Of a DNA stretch of 64,000 bases, positions 33,845-44,905 are shown one piece after another; positions within the stretch are counted from its first letter, which is position 1, and each line of letters starts with the position of its first letter. The position numbers and the translations under genes are program-made. Source of the DNA: Isoetes taiwanensis (taxonomy: Eukaryota > Streptophyta > Lycopodiopsida > Isoetales > Isoetaceae); assembly GCA_021234155.1 (NCBI GenBank), contig JAJEKV010000831.1, forward strand, positions 18,986 to 82,985, given 5' to 3'. The notes beneath the pieces were generated by a model. The model saw nothing but the letters and a program-made list of their open reading frames with translations. It made no database searches and was not told where the DNA came from.

Positions 33845-35674
33845 ACTAAGGATTTGACATTACCTGTAACTGAAGTGCCTTCAGTACTCCTTAGCATCTA
33901 TCTTATCCATTTTCTCTATAAGCGCCTTCGCTGCCTCAACTGAGTGCTGCCCGTCAATGACAATGTAGCTCTTCCTTAGGCCATCCCATGTCTTCCATGG
34001 ATATGGCTTGTCATTGACTGAGTCCTATGGTAGAACATCAGCTGGATTTGGTACTGTGGTGGGAAATTCAACCATGGACTTCTGTATCCTCAGGGAATGT
34101 TGGGGATCAAAGATCTTAGATATGAAAGATGCTCTAGGAGATCTTATCAGCTTGTCAATAGCTATCCTTTTTGTTACATCCAAACCAAGTGGATACCATT
34201 GCTTGAATTTCATAAGCTTGTCTACAGCATCAACCCTGGATTTCTTTTCAATATCTGTTTCCTTCACTGGCTTTTACTAGGGGTAAAGTTTCTGACTCAA
34301 GTGCATCGCCACTACCATCGAAACAAGATATGTAGAAGCTTGAAGATGGTTTCTTCTGCAAACTTCGTCGGACTGCAGATATTCCTTCACATACAGAACG
34401 AACTGCATGGTGTGAGCCTTCAATGGGCCAGCCATACTTTGTAACACCGTCTGCTGTCTTATCTGGCCTGAATCCGTTTATACCTGCATTGAATTTGGAA
34501 ATTCTGAGATTCTTCTTTACGGTCTTCTCTATTATGAAGACACAGATCTGATCACCAAGCTTCTCGCATGAAAGGACCAACCCTACTTTTTGAAGGCCGC
34601 ATCTTTGTTCTCCCTTGAATGCAGGACCACGTCATACTTTGAGCCTGCCTTGCTCACAGTAACATACTATTCAAGACCCCTAAAACTGTCTCTGGCAAGT
34701 CTTGACTTAGCTCGCATGTTATGACTCTGCCATCATCAATTAGCTTGATGCCAAGAGTTCGATATATCTCCTTAGTCTCTTCTTGTACTACATTTGGGTC
34801 CTTCCTAGGTTTCTTTGATGGTGCAACTAGTGCTCTCTTGGAAGCTATAAAATAAATAATCAAGTTAGATATTGCTGAAGTATTTTTGTGTTAAATAAGC
34901 AACTTGCACCAACATCTTGTGCGTGGCGCGACAAGTCTATAAACTCTGAGAGCAATTTTTCAGGATTCGGGCATAGCGTGAGACGAAGGATCCAGGATGG
35001 TAAGATAGATGGAATGTGAATTCTCGCGTGCGAGAAGTCACATTCCATCTCTCTTACCGTCCTCGCGTAGGGTTGACCTCGACTATGACCTTGACTCGCG
35101 CTGATTCGCGCGTAGCGCGACTCGAAGGATAACCCTACACTTGCGCTTACTAAGAGCGATAGAATCTGGATCCATAGACCGAGGGTACTCCGCATAAGGC
35201 TTAATCATAGAAACACATTGAAGAGAGTATGCTTCATAAAAAAAGAAAATCATGGCACAAGGAAGCGTAACCCGCTTCCCTGTCTCTGATGAATACAATT
35301 GAAGATTAAGATATTAGGAATTATAATCACAGAGCATTGCAGATTCACTTAGCAAGACTGAGCAGAAAACCTTGAACACATAATCAAACAAAGAAGGAGT
35401 ATATTACATGACCAAGTTGCAAACAAAGACAAGCCAAGAAGCAGAGATGCAGGGTAACAGAGATATTTCAATAAAGATAAAGTTAAGGATATAATCTAAT
35501 CAAATCAGAGTTGCAGAGTGACAGAGTTACAGAGTTAATAACAGAGTCACAGAGTTTCTAAATCTATTAATAAAGTTGAGCACACAAGCAGAAAGTTTCT
35601 AAAACCTATTAAAAATAGAGTCACAGAGTTCCTCATCTATTAAAAACTCAAACATACTAACCTTTAGTTGCCAT
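33845..35674 (-). pseudogene. ParB-like / DGQH-motif protein gene with a first intron
   Basis: ATG at 35674 gives MATK, with a GTTAGT donor; an 817-bp intron (34845-35661) ends in TTTATTTTATAG. Exon 2 continues in frame: ASKRALVAPSKKPRKDPNVV, then GIKLIDDGRVITCELSQDLP. After two frame slips (near 34670 and 34595) it reads GSKYDVVLHSRENKDAAF, KYGWPIEGSHHAVRSVCEGI and, in another frame after a slip near 34260, KQWYPLGLDVTKRIAIDKLI and KSYIVIDGQHSVEAAKALIE. The IDGQH motif resembles the nucleotide-binding/nuclease motif of ParB and DGQHR-type proteins; that match is by motif only. The end coincides with a GTAATG donor near 33845, so more exons may exist. I do not recognise the full family. Confidence 0.55.
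34999..35058. repeat. 60-bp hairpin inside the first intron
   Basis: GGTAAGATAGATGGAATGTGA (one base more than its conserved core) pairs with TCACATTCCATCT..TTACC; the loop TTCTCGCGTGCGAGAA is itself palindromic. Further GCGCG words follow at 35095-35125. The intron location, hairpin shape and GCGC core link it to the palindromes at 37.26-37.57 kb. Confidence 0.75.
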
Positions 35675-36208
35675 ATCGAAGTGCTTGAAGTTCTAGAAAC
35701 TAGAATTGAACTCTGTTGCAGCTCGAGAAGCTCGGGTGAAGCTCGAGAAGCTCAAATCGAGTCGAAATTTTTGTAAACAGGCCGGAAATGAAGTAGGATA
35801 GCTCGAAATGCAGGTAGCACTCGAGAAATTTGGATCGCTTGAGAGATCGCTCAAGAAGAGTGCGTTGGTTTCGGAAGGCGCTCGAAGCAAAACTTCTGGG
35901 TTGTACAAAAGTTAATGAATAGACGTCGCCATTGAAACCGTATACTACCCTTATCACTATTTAAGAAAATAAGAAAATTAATCCCGCCTGCAATTTAAAA
36001 TTTAAAAACTTTTAGCCCGCCCGCAAATATCCCTTTTCCCCAACTACTTTTCAATCATTGGCATGTACTAACTGTCTATTTTAAAAATGCCTGCCATTTA
36101 TAGCATTCTTGGCTGCGCATTGGATCAATAGAATTTGTGTTTCTCTACTGCGCCTAGAGAAACACAAGAACTGTGTTTTCATTACAGTGTTTTTAATTCG
36201 AATTTGGG

Positions 36209-36619
36209 ATGTCGCCAAGAAGCAAGCTTGCTGAAGCGCTAGATCAGGCTGCCATATCTCAGGTAGTTCTTCTATCCAGTGAGTGGATTGAGGCGCCATG
36301 ACTTGTGCAACATAATTAACAAAGCTTTGCAGGTCGAGGAAATGAGCAATCAAACAGGATAAATAAATTTTTTATTGGAGAAGCCTGCTTCTTGTTAGCA
36401 GAAAATAGGAAAGATGTCACTGGCAAGGGTATTGTTGATAACATGGCACCAACTACAACATGCCATGGAGTGCCCTTGGGACCTGATTATATTAGAATTA
36501 GATTGGCAGGCTGCTTTGCTGCCACTCATCCATTACAAAGACCACATGCAGGAGTAGAAATACTTGGAGAATCAGTAGGGAGTTTCTGGGCTTGCACTAC
36601 TCAGAGAGATATGTACTAA
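36209..36619 (+). pseudogene. DUF8039-like domain fragment
   Basis: From 36395 the frame reads LLAENRKDVTGKGIVDNMAP, GVPLGPDYIRIRLAGCF and GVEILGESVGSFWACTT. This layout (CxLL / GVPLGxDxxRV / LGDAVGSFxxW) resembles the domain labelled DUF8039 in plant transposon-related proteins; I recall the pattern, not an exact hit. An ATG at 36209 (MSPRSKLAEALDQAAISQ) followed by GTAGTT may be a first exon, and TTTGCAG at 36333 a possible acceptor, but the joined frame contains a stop. The segment ends at a TAA near 36619. Confidence 0.45.
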
Positions 36620-37260
36620 AATTTTACTGTAGTACTGTTGCTCTTTACTGTAGCTACTGTAGCATATTTCATGTGTCACTTTTCATGTGCTACTCACATG
36701 CATACTCGTATGTCTACACAATAATGCTGCTACTGTATTGCTCATGCTATAAATATGAGTTCCTCTCAATGGCAGCGCATTAGTCATGTCCTGCAATCTG
36801 ATCACATCCTATTCTAATTGCAGCTGTCGATCTACCTTGCCACCGGCTCCAGAATATGTGGATTCCATCAGTTGCTCCATGAACTATTCTAAAATTTATA
36901 GATGCCAGCAGAGGGGCTTGGAACTCGATCCTTGGTTGCAGGGAGTTGCAATGGCCTCTGTTAGAAGTTATTCTGATACATATAAGGTTGTCATCCCACC
37001 TTGTATGGGTTCCAAAGCATGGTGTTTATGAAGTTAAGAGAGTGATCGTGCCACCTGCTCATGATGAGCCTAGTTGGTGAAAGAATTGTCCTCTTCTTTT
37101 GTAACTGCCATGGTTTTTCCTTGTTGAATAGAAAATCGCCTACGTCCAGGCAAGAACTTGATTTGAAGTGACTTTGTAGTAGTTTTTTTGGGTTAATTAA
37201 CTAAATGTAATATGTATAGTAAATATAACTAAGAAATGAATTTTAACAAACTGGAGTTCA

Positions 37261-37565
37261 ATCGCGCCTAGCGCGAGAAGTTAATATGGTTTTGTATGAA
37301 ACACTTTTAGACATGTCTCGTTTCCTTGAGTAGACTGACTCGCTCTCAGCAAGCATCCTCATCATCTATATAATTCACTAGCTACATTATTGAGTATAGT
37401 GTATTGATCTATCTTTTATAAGAAATGAATACGCGAGAAGTTAACACGGTTTTCTATAAGACACTTTTAGATATGTTTCATATCCCATTTCTAAAAATAT
37501 TTTATAGAACATATTAATCTCTTGCGCTCAGCGCGAGAAGAAAAAACTCGCGCTCAGCGCGAGAA
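37261..37565. repeat. GCGC palindromes and a 55-bp direct repeat
   Basis: CTCGCGCTCAGCGCGAGAAG and close variants occur at 37263-37280, 37525-37545 and 37546-37565; each has arms such as CTCGCGCT/AGCGCGAG around one base. A 55-base direct repeat beginning GCGAGAAGTTAA and including ACACTTTTAGA occurs at about 37272-37326 and 37433-37487. Related words are at 35095-35125 and 41489-41600. Clustered short palindromes like these can be transposase or repressor sites; function is unknown. Confidence 0.7.
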
Positions 37566-37759
37566 GAACAAAAAACTACCTAACCACAGTTGACAAATTG
37601 TAAGTAAAATAGTTTTTTATTCCAAAAAATTTATACAATAGAGTTTTATAAAAGCTATTCTGGTAAGACTGGTAGCAGTGATGCATGATCAATAATTATT
37701 GTCCTTTGTACAATGTAATCTAGTCTATCTGGATCCAGGTTTGTCATATCAGCAGGCAA

Positions 37760-40700
37760 GCAAAGATAGATGCTACTTTTCAGATATGGGAACACCAGGA
37801 TTTGCTTTGTTTTACAGAAACATGAACACATCAATCACGTCTCCCGCCTGATATACCTGGTTTTGTGCTGTTTGGTCAAATATGGAACGAGAAAATAATA
37901 GGAGCAGGACGAGGCTTTGGGGGGATAGCAGTATATAAGCGAGCAGGTTCAATATATGAAATGCAAGTTTTGAAAAGTGATACAAATAACCAATATATGT
38001 GGTTGGAATTAAAAGGGAATAGGCAACAGTTGATTTTGGCTATTTGTTACTTTGCTCCAGAAAACTCAAACATTTACAACAGATCTGGGTTTGACAAGGA
38101 AAACCCATTTGGTAACCTGTGCTCCGATATTCTAGAATTCTCTTCTCGAGGAGAAATAGTCATAGTAGGAGATTTCAATGGACGCACTGGCTGCAAACAA
38201 GCCAAAGTATTTGACGATCTTGCAAACATCTATTTAGATGAGACTGATGATCCCACATATCATAGAATTTCAGATGACAATATGTCAAATGGAATGGGTG
38301 AGAAGCTGCTAGATCTATGCACAATATGTCAGCTGAGAATAATAAATGGCATAAGAGCTTTCCCAGCATCAGGAAAGTTTACTTACCAAAATCATGCAGG
38401 TGCCAGTGCAATCGACTATGTTATGGCAAAAAGAAAGGATCTTATATCGGATTTCTGTGTGGGTACCAAACTACCTGAGTCAGATCATGCACCCTTGCAC
38501 GTAGTGTTCAAAATCCAAGTAAGCTCAAGAAAATCAGCTCCACGATTCTGTCCTAAGCTGAAAGTGAACTATGAACATCACGAAAAATATGGAAAACACA
38601 TTGAAAGGCTTCTGACAACAGCCACATGGTCGGGAAAACTTGAAGAGGACGCTGTGCAATTCCAAAGAATAACATTTGTTGCAGCCAAAGACATTTTTGG
38701 GCTTTCTAAGAAACATATGCCAGGGAGGCCTTGCAACTCATGGTGGGATGAAGAATGCCATGAAGCTAGAAGAAAACTGCCACAGAATTGCATCTATAAA
38801 CCAAAATGGTACAAACAAATTATCAGGGAAAAAAAGCGTGCTTATGGTGCACAAAGGCAAGCACAGTTATCTGAACAATTCACAAAACACCCAAAACGGT
38901 TTTGGGACATGCTGCAATGTAGATCTGAATAGGCTATATTGGATATAGATGCTTTGTCCAAATTAGTCAAAGCCCTATATGAAAAGGATGGCGCCAGTTG
39001 CATGCCATTAATAGCTCCACAAACAGAACTTTTTGCAATATCAGAGGTCCGAGACTGCTTATCCAAGATCTCTAATAATAAAGCGCATGATCTGGATAGC
39101 CTCTGCGTGGAACTTTTTAAATGGGGTGGAGAGAAAACAATAGCTATTTTGACAGATTTGTTAAACAAAAGTCTCATGCTAGGGTTGCCAGACAATTGGA
39201 AAACAAATCGTGTTCATCCCATACATAAGGGCGGAGACAAAAAGATAGCAGCTAATTATAGGACCATTCTGATAAGCAGTGTGTTTGCCAAAATTCTAGG
39301 AAGTCTCCTGGAAAACAAGCTGAGTTCATGGGCAGAACAGGCAGAAGTACGCTCTCCATGCCAGGCTGGGTTCAGAGGGGATCATAATACACTTGATCAT
39401 GTGCTAATCCTCAGAACTCTTATTGAGAATGCAAAAGCTCCAAATGCAGCATTATACATAGCCTACATTGATTTTACAAAAGCATTTGATACAGTTCCAC
39501 GGAGAGAGCTCAGTGACAGGATGATACAACTAGGAGTTCCTAAAGACATCAGAGCAGCAGTATCACAATTATATGCCGAAGTATTAATCAAAGTTTCAGG
39601 AGAATGTGATACGCAAATCCAGAACACGATTGGGGTACGCCAGGGTTGCCCCTTGTCTCCGACCCTGTTTGGGCTCTTCGTAGATGAATTGGATGAATGG
39701 CTTAAAGCCAGATCATTAGCAGGTACCCGCTTGGGGACATATGTCATTCAGCTTCTGCTATATGCAGACGATGTGGTATTGCTGGCAAGCAAACCGAAAA
39801 TATTACAGGATCACCTTAACAGCTTGGAGGCCTTTTGTGAAACTAAGAAGATGAGCGTGAATTTAGCTAAATCAAAGATCATGATCTTTGGCACACGAGA
39901 CAGACCAGAATTCACATACAAAGGGCAGATCATGGAGATTGTTGAGAGCTACAAATATCTTGGAGTAGATATTACTTCCAACTATAGCTGGAAAAATTGC
40001 GTAAGTAGAAGAGCATCCGGAGGGAAAGCTGCGCTTTACAGCATGCTGGCAAAATGCAACCGTGCTGCACTCACACAATGGGGTTTGAAGAAGATCTTAT
40101 TTAAAACTTTGGTTCAAACAGTAGCTTTGTATGGTGTCCCTATTTGGGGGCCTGGAATCTCACAACGCATGTGGAAGCAGATTGAGGGGGTTCAGAAAAT
40201 GTTCTTGAGAGAAGAACTAGGGATCCGATCCCAAATTCCATATGCTATCATGCTAGCTGAAGTGGGCATGTTCCCACTTGAATTGGAAGGTCTATACCAA
40301 GCAATTAACTTCTTTAACAGAGTCAAGGGGCAGCACACAGACCGATTATCCCATAAAGCCATGATAAATTCGCACACAGGATGGAAGACAAATCTGCTGG
40401 CATGGGCGGCAAAGTGGGGCGTGGATGAATCGAATTGGCCACAGGACAAAAAAGAGGCAAGAGTTTTGCTGGAAAAATTGGCAATAGTTCATCTCTGGGC
40501 TGATCCGGGTAAAAGCATGGTACTGTACAGAAATAATATTAATCACATGGATCCATATGAGTGCCAAAAGTATCTCCAGGCAGGCATACCAAAAATACAA
40601 AGCCGGATGTTGGCAAAGTACAGAACAGGATCACATAAATTAGAGATTGAAACTGGTCGATGGTTAAAGACTCCAGTTGAATCCCAGTTATGTAAGATAT

Positions 40701-40958
40701 GCAAGACAGGGGCAATTGAAGATGAGCACCGTGTTTTCATGCACTGCCCAGAATACGCCCACATCAGATCTAATTTTGGGATATATGTAACAGATCTACA
40801 CTCATTGTTCTCTTTACCGACATTGACATTAGGATCCTATATAAAAGCGGTGGATGCACACCGTTCATTATTACAAAAGTTGTAAAAGAAAGTCCATGTG
40901 CTCCATGGCCTCTCGAGGCCCAAGAGAGCATTAGATATAAATTAAATTAAATTAAAAA
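37760..40958 (+). mobile_element. Nearly intact LINE
   Basis: Endonuclease, reverse transcriptase, zinc-finger tail and a short 3' untranslated region follow in one frame, ending in an (AAATT)n tail (40936-40958). It lacks an ORF1 and its 5' boundary is not sharp (about 37760). The tail differs from the GGTCTCCGTGGACG tail of the other LINEs, so it is a separate family with the same general design. It lies between the DUF8039-like fragment and the DUF7869-type gene. Confidence 0.85.
37790..40885 (+). pseudogene. LINE ORF2: endonuclease and reverse transcriptase, two in-frame stops
   Basis: The endonuclease is visible from about 37790 (DLLCFTET, a stop, then open from 37865) with YFAPENSN, IVIVGDFNGRTG (38160), SAIDYV and ESDHAPLH (38478). 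TAG at 38930-38932 is followed in the same frame by the RT: NWKTNRVHPIHKGGDKKIA, YIDFTKAFDTVPRREL, VRQGCPLSPTLFGLFVDE, LLYADDVVLLAS (39755) and YKYLGVDI. The C-terminus has YRTGSHKLEIETGRW and CKICKTGAIEDEH..H..C. The only breaks are one TGA near 37825 and one TAG, both single-base changes. Expected role: nicking DNA and reverse-transcribing the element RNA. Total about 1030 codons, normal for this kind of ORF2. Confidence 0.9.
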
Positions 40959-41042
40959 TTTTGGCCTCCAGCATTCCTGAATGGTAGGTTCTTAGACTCT
41001 CTAACAAGTTTCTTTGTCCAGCTTCTAGGACTAAGAAATGGC

Positions 41043-41300
41043 TCAAAACAAATGCAATGCCAATAGATGCAGCTGCATGGGAACTATTTCTGCAATCTGG
41101 GCATTAAACTCGGCTTCTGTTAAGCCTGCCACCTGCTGGACGGCACTTCCACATCCATTTCTCTCCTCAGAGATAGGGAGGAGACGGTCGAACTTGTTCA
41201 TAAATATGTGGAAATCCCTGAACAGTGTTGCTTTCGGGATATCTCTATGAAGTGCCATGTCCTGGGCTTTGGTGAGGCTCAAGGCCAAGCCTCACTCGTG
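41043..41300 (-). CDS. Unrecognised exon-like frame
   Basis: Read on the minus strand: ALSLTKAQDMALHRDIPKAT, LFRDFHIFMNKFDRLLPI and GLTEAEFNAQIAEIVPMQ. Composition is clearly protein-like and amphipathic, and it is open for 81 residues, extending upstream past one TGA. It is on the same strand as the ParB-like gene and might be a detached part of it, separated by the LINE insertion; nothing in the sequence proves this. Confidence 0.4.
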
Positions 41301-41676
41301 CACATGAACTCCGTTGGTAGCATTAACATGTTGGTAACCCATTGAGCAAAAAAAAAACTGCAGAGATTGGAATGGCGAAATGATATTTGTACTGATTCAG
41401 CAAATACGAAATTGAAAATGTGCTAAGAAATGGGATATGTGCTGACGTGTCTAGACCTGTTATGTCACAAACAGAAATACTTTGTATGGGTCGCGCCCAG
41501 TGCGACATATCTGTATTTAGTAAATTAATATAACTTTCTTTTGTATTTTACAAAATTATGGTCCATACGTGTCACGCGCACTGTCGCCCGTAGCAAGGTG
41601 TAGGCATTGTATAAATATATCATTTATTGTTATTGCATACAAGACTATGTTTTCCTCAACCTTTCTTCTAATTTTC

Positions 41677-44600
41677 AGATTTCTCATGAAGCTAGTGCTG
41701 GGGAATCCTGTGACCAAGAACCTCGGGCAGAGAAGAATGATGTTGATTACATGGATGTGGAAGAGATTAATACAAATAAGAATGAACAGAGACTTGAAGC
41801 AAATGCAGAAAATATTAAAAACCCAGCTGGTGCTAATGAGGAAAGAAGAATTATAGTAGTTTCCAGATTAACGTTTAAGGATGAGAAAGTGAATTTGCAT
41901 CATCTGTGCAATAGAGGAATTGTTGGTGAAGGTGTGCTTATACTATGGGATCCTATGCACTGCTATAATGGTCAGGCTATTAGTGATGACTTTGTGGGAG
42001 TCTCCATTTCTTCAATACAGCTTCATAACTTCAGTGTTGAGCTGAAGGACAAACACTGCTATGCTTGCAATAATATCAACAGTGGTTTAGAGTTGCCAGC
42101 CTTGTAGCTCTGGCTAGTGGACTCCATTGAGATAATAGGAAAAGGGATGCTTCAAAGAATTGAGCGTGTTAGAGAAAATAATGTGGTGGTGGATGAAAAT
42201 GACATTCCTTCCATACCTATCCATACCAGAAAGAAGGGCCTACAACTTCTTGAAGAGGAAGAAGAGGAAGGAAAAGGTTCAGACTGTGAAAGGTACTAAC
42301 AACTGCAGTGAAGAGACCATGCAAGCCATCAGAGGGGGGGATTGTGGCTGCCCCAATAACGGCTTTGGTAGATTCACAGTGAAAGAACTTGTGGAAGCCC
42401 GATCAATCTACAAGGAGAAAACTCATGACGCTAGAAAAACTTATATTTACAATATCATAGAACATGCATTTGGGCCATCACTTGATGTCAAGAACATGGG
42501 ATTTTCTATTGGTGGGAAATGGATATGCAGCAGTGCAGTGACAACCATACTAGGTATTTTAGCCTCTACATGGTGGAGATTAAGGCGGAACCAAAAGAGG
42601 GGGGCTCAAATAGGTTGGCATGGTAATCGGAGAAAGGCGAGGACAAACCCCAGGGTGCTTGCAGCTCAGAGTTTATTCGAGAAGTTTGTTAACTATCATG
42701 CTGAGAGTATGCGTCACAAAAGTGTGGTTGATGAAGAGGGATGCAGGAAAGTAGTTCGAATGTTGCCTGCATATTTCACACAAAAAGTGATTTTACAAAT
42801 GATCAACAATCTTCCAGAGGAACACCTATCGTTGAAGAGAATCCCTTTCCGTTTGACATAAGAGAAAAGATGAAAACTAACCCGATATGTGAAATACCTA
42901 CTTATAAACCACACTATGATAGGTCTAATTCCAAGGAAAAAATAGAGAACTGAAATCCGATGCCGACCATCAGTCGAAGGAGAAGAGAATGAACTCTAAC
43001 GGTGTACCTTTCGCATAATGGGTCAGCGAGTAAACGGAAACAACAGCTTAAGCCATTAGGATTTCACAATCAGCCTTCAACAAGTTCTGGAGTAAGCACT
43101 TTTCAGATGTCAAGAGAATGCAACTTCTCAAAGTGCAATATATATGTGGATTTGTTAGATAAGCTCGAGAAGTTGAAACTTGAGGTGGAAAGACCAGCGG
43201 TTCGGAAGGAAATGAGAATTTACATGATGGAGCAAATGTCATGTCGATCAACATACTGGATGTGGAGATTCTTGTCTACAATAGAACTAGAGAATTTTCT
43301 ATGCATCATTCATGACAAGATGGATCAGTAAAAAACTTGTTTGCCCCAGTTTAGGGCTATATCAAAGTCTGTTGCAAGGTCTTTCCCATTGCAAATATCA
43401 CTAGTTGGATTCATAACTCATGGCCAGGAAGCAGTGCATCACGGCCATTTTACATTAGAATTATGGGGTGATGATCCAAACTTCCATGTTGGTAGCATTG
43501 CAAAAGCATTGCGTGATTTGAAACATGGTTTTAATGGAGATGTTCATTCTTGTAAGCCATTGCAACATCTCTTTAAGGCATTGCATCACTGGTCCCATGA
43601 GACTAGAGGATTTGACCATAGGAAAAATGGGCCAGCACCTTCAATTCATGTGAACCCAATACCAGGGCGCCGACTACCCAAGAAGCTACTTTTGCAACTT
43701 GACAATTGTGCTAGCCAGAATAAAAATAGATATGTGTTTGCATACTTGTCGTATCTTACATGAGTTGGAGTGTTTGAAATGGTCTATATTGGTTATTTGA
43801 TGTCTGGCCACACTCACGAAGACATTGATGCAATGTTTGGGCATTATAGGATCAAATTGCAGATAAGTGATGTCACCACCTATCCGAGGCTTTTGGAGCT
43901 ATTTAAGCAGTGTTCTTCACCTCCTCCTATTGTTTCATTGATACAAGAAGTCCCCGACTGGAAAGAGTTCATAGAGGGTTATGCTCATGAAGATCTTATT
44001 GGGCATAGTGCTCCATTGCAATTTAGGTTTTGGGTGAAGAATGGAAAGCCAATAATGCAATACAAGATGAGGGCTGGAGATCCTGTGTGGAAACCGGAAG
44101 ATAAGGATATATTGATTTGGAAAGAGGATGTGGCAGATGAACCAATGGTGCCGACGGGAGAGCCTAAGGCTATGAAACCATTAGGAGAAGTGAAGGACTG
44201 TGAACGGACTATGGAAGGGATAATGAAGTATATAAAGTACTGGGAGAAATCCTTAGCAGATAAACACATAGCACCAGAGAGAAGAGCGTGCAATAAAGCA
44301 CTTGTAAATTATTGGAATGAAGTTCATATACTTTTAGAGAGTTTGGACACAAGTAGTAGTGTCTTTCGAGAGGGTTGGCTACCTCAAAGTCGATGGAGGC
44401 TCGACCATGGTCAATTCCAACCTGATCAGCAGCCGATCCACTTGATGACAGAGGAGGTGGAAGAGGATGAAGAGCACTATATTGGACCTATAAAAGAGCG
44501 TCCCAAGTATTATGGACTTGCTCCATATGATCCTAAGATGGATTTGAAGGATGACCAATATTTGATCGTCAGGCCATCAGATGAAGATACTTATCCTATT

Positions 44601-44905
44601 TGGTTAGGGTATATCATCTCGAGTGTTTGTAGGGAAGCTAATAACCCTAACAGAAACAAGGTGCATGTGGAGTGCTGGCGCCCATTAAGTGGAAAAGGAG
44701 TTATTACTGAAAAAGAGCGCTATAAAGATTGTTTTAATAAGCAATGGAAGTATGATGCAAGTGATCCGCCCCAATGAATGAAAATAAAATCCGTGTTGAT
44801 GTCATGGAACCCCAGAAAGGGCAAGGTGGAACCGAAAAGATTCCAATCTCTGTGAAGGATAAAGTTCTGAAGTCACTAGACAAGATAGCCGAACAAGCAA
44901 AATAA
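41677..44905 (+). pseudogene. DUF7869-type transposase-like gene
   Basis: After an acceptor (AATTTTCAG) the frame runs to 42105, then across a TAG. After a one-base slip near 42280 comes GRFTVKELVEARSIYKEKTH and GKWICSSAVTTILGI, a typical N-terminal region. From 43002 the frame is continuous: CIIHDKMDQ (43305), stop, KTCLPQF, SLVGFITHGQ, KLLLQLDNCASQNKNRYVF (43693), stop, FEMVYIGYLMSGHTHEDIDA (43773). The Asp in MDQ, the Asp in QLDNC and HEDID fit an RNase H-like catalytic core, and the motif set matches what I know as DUF7869. A C-terminal region (YPIWLGYIISSV, VHVECWRPL) continues past a TGA at 44775, possibly to TAA at 44905 (SVKDKVLKSLDKIAEQAK). Function is not established in the family; DNA transposase is an inference. 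Confidence 0.7.

Noticed and set aside
36593-36783. Open frame after the DUF8039-like segment
   Set aside because: It covers TACTGTAG-type repetitive DNA in a different frame.
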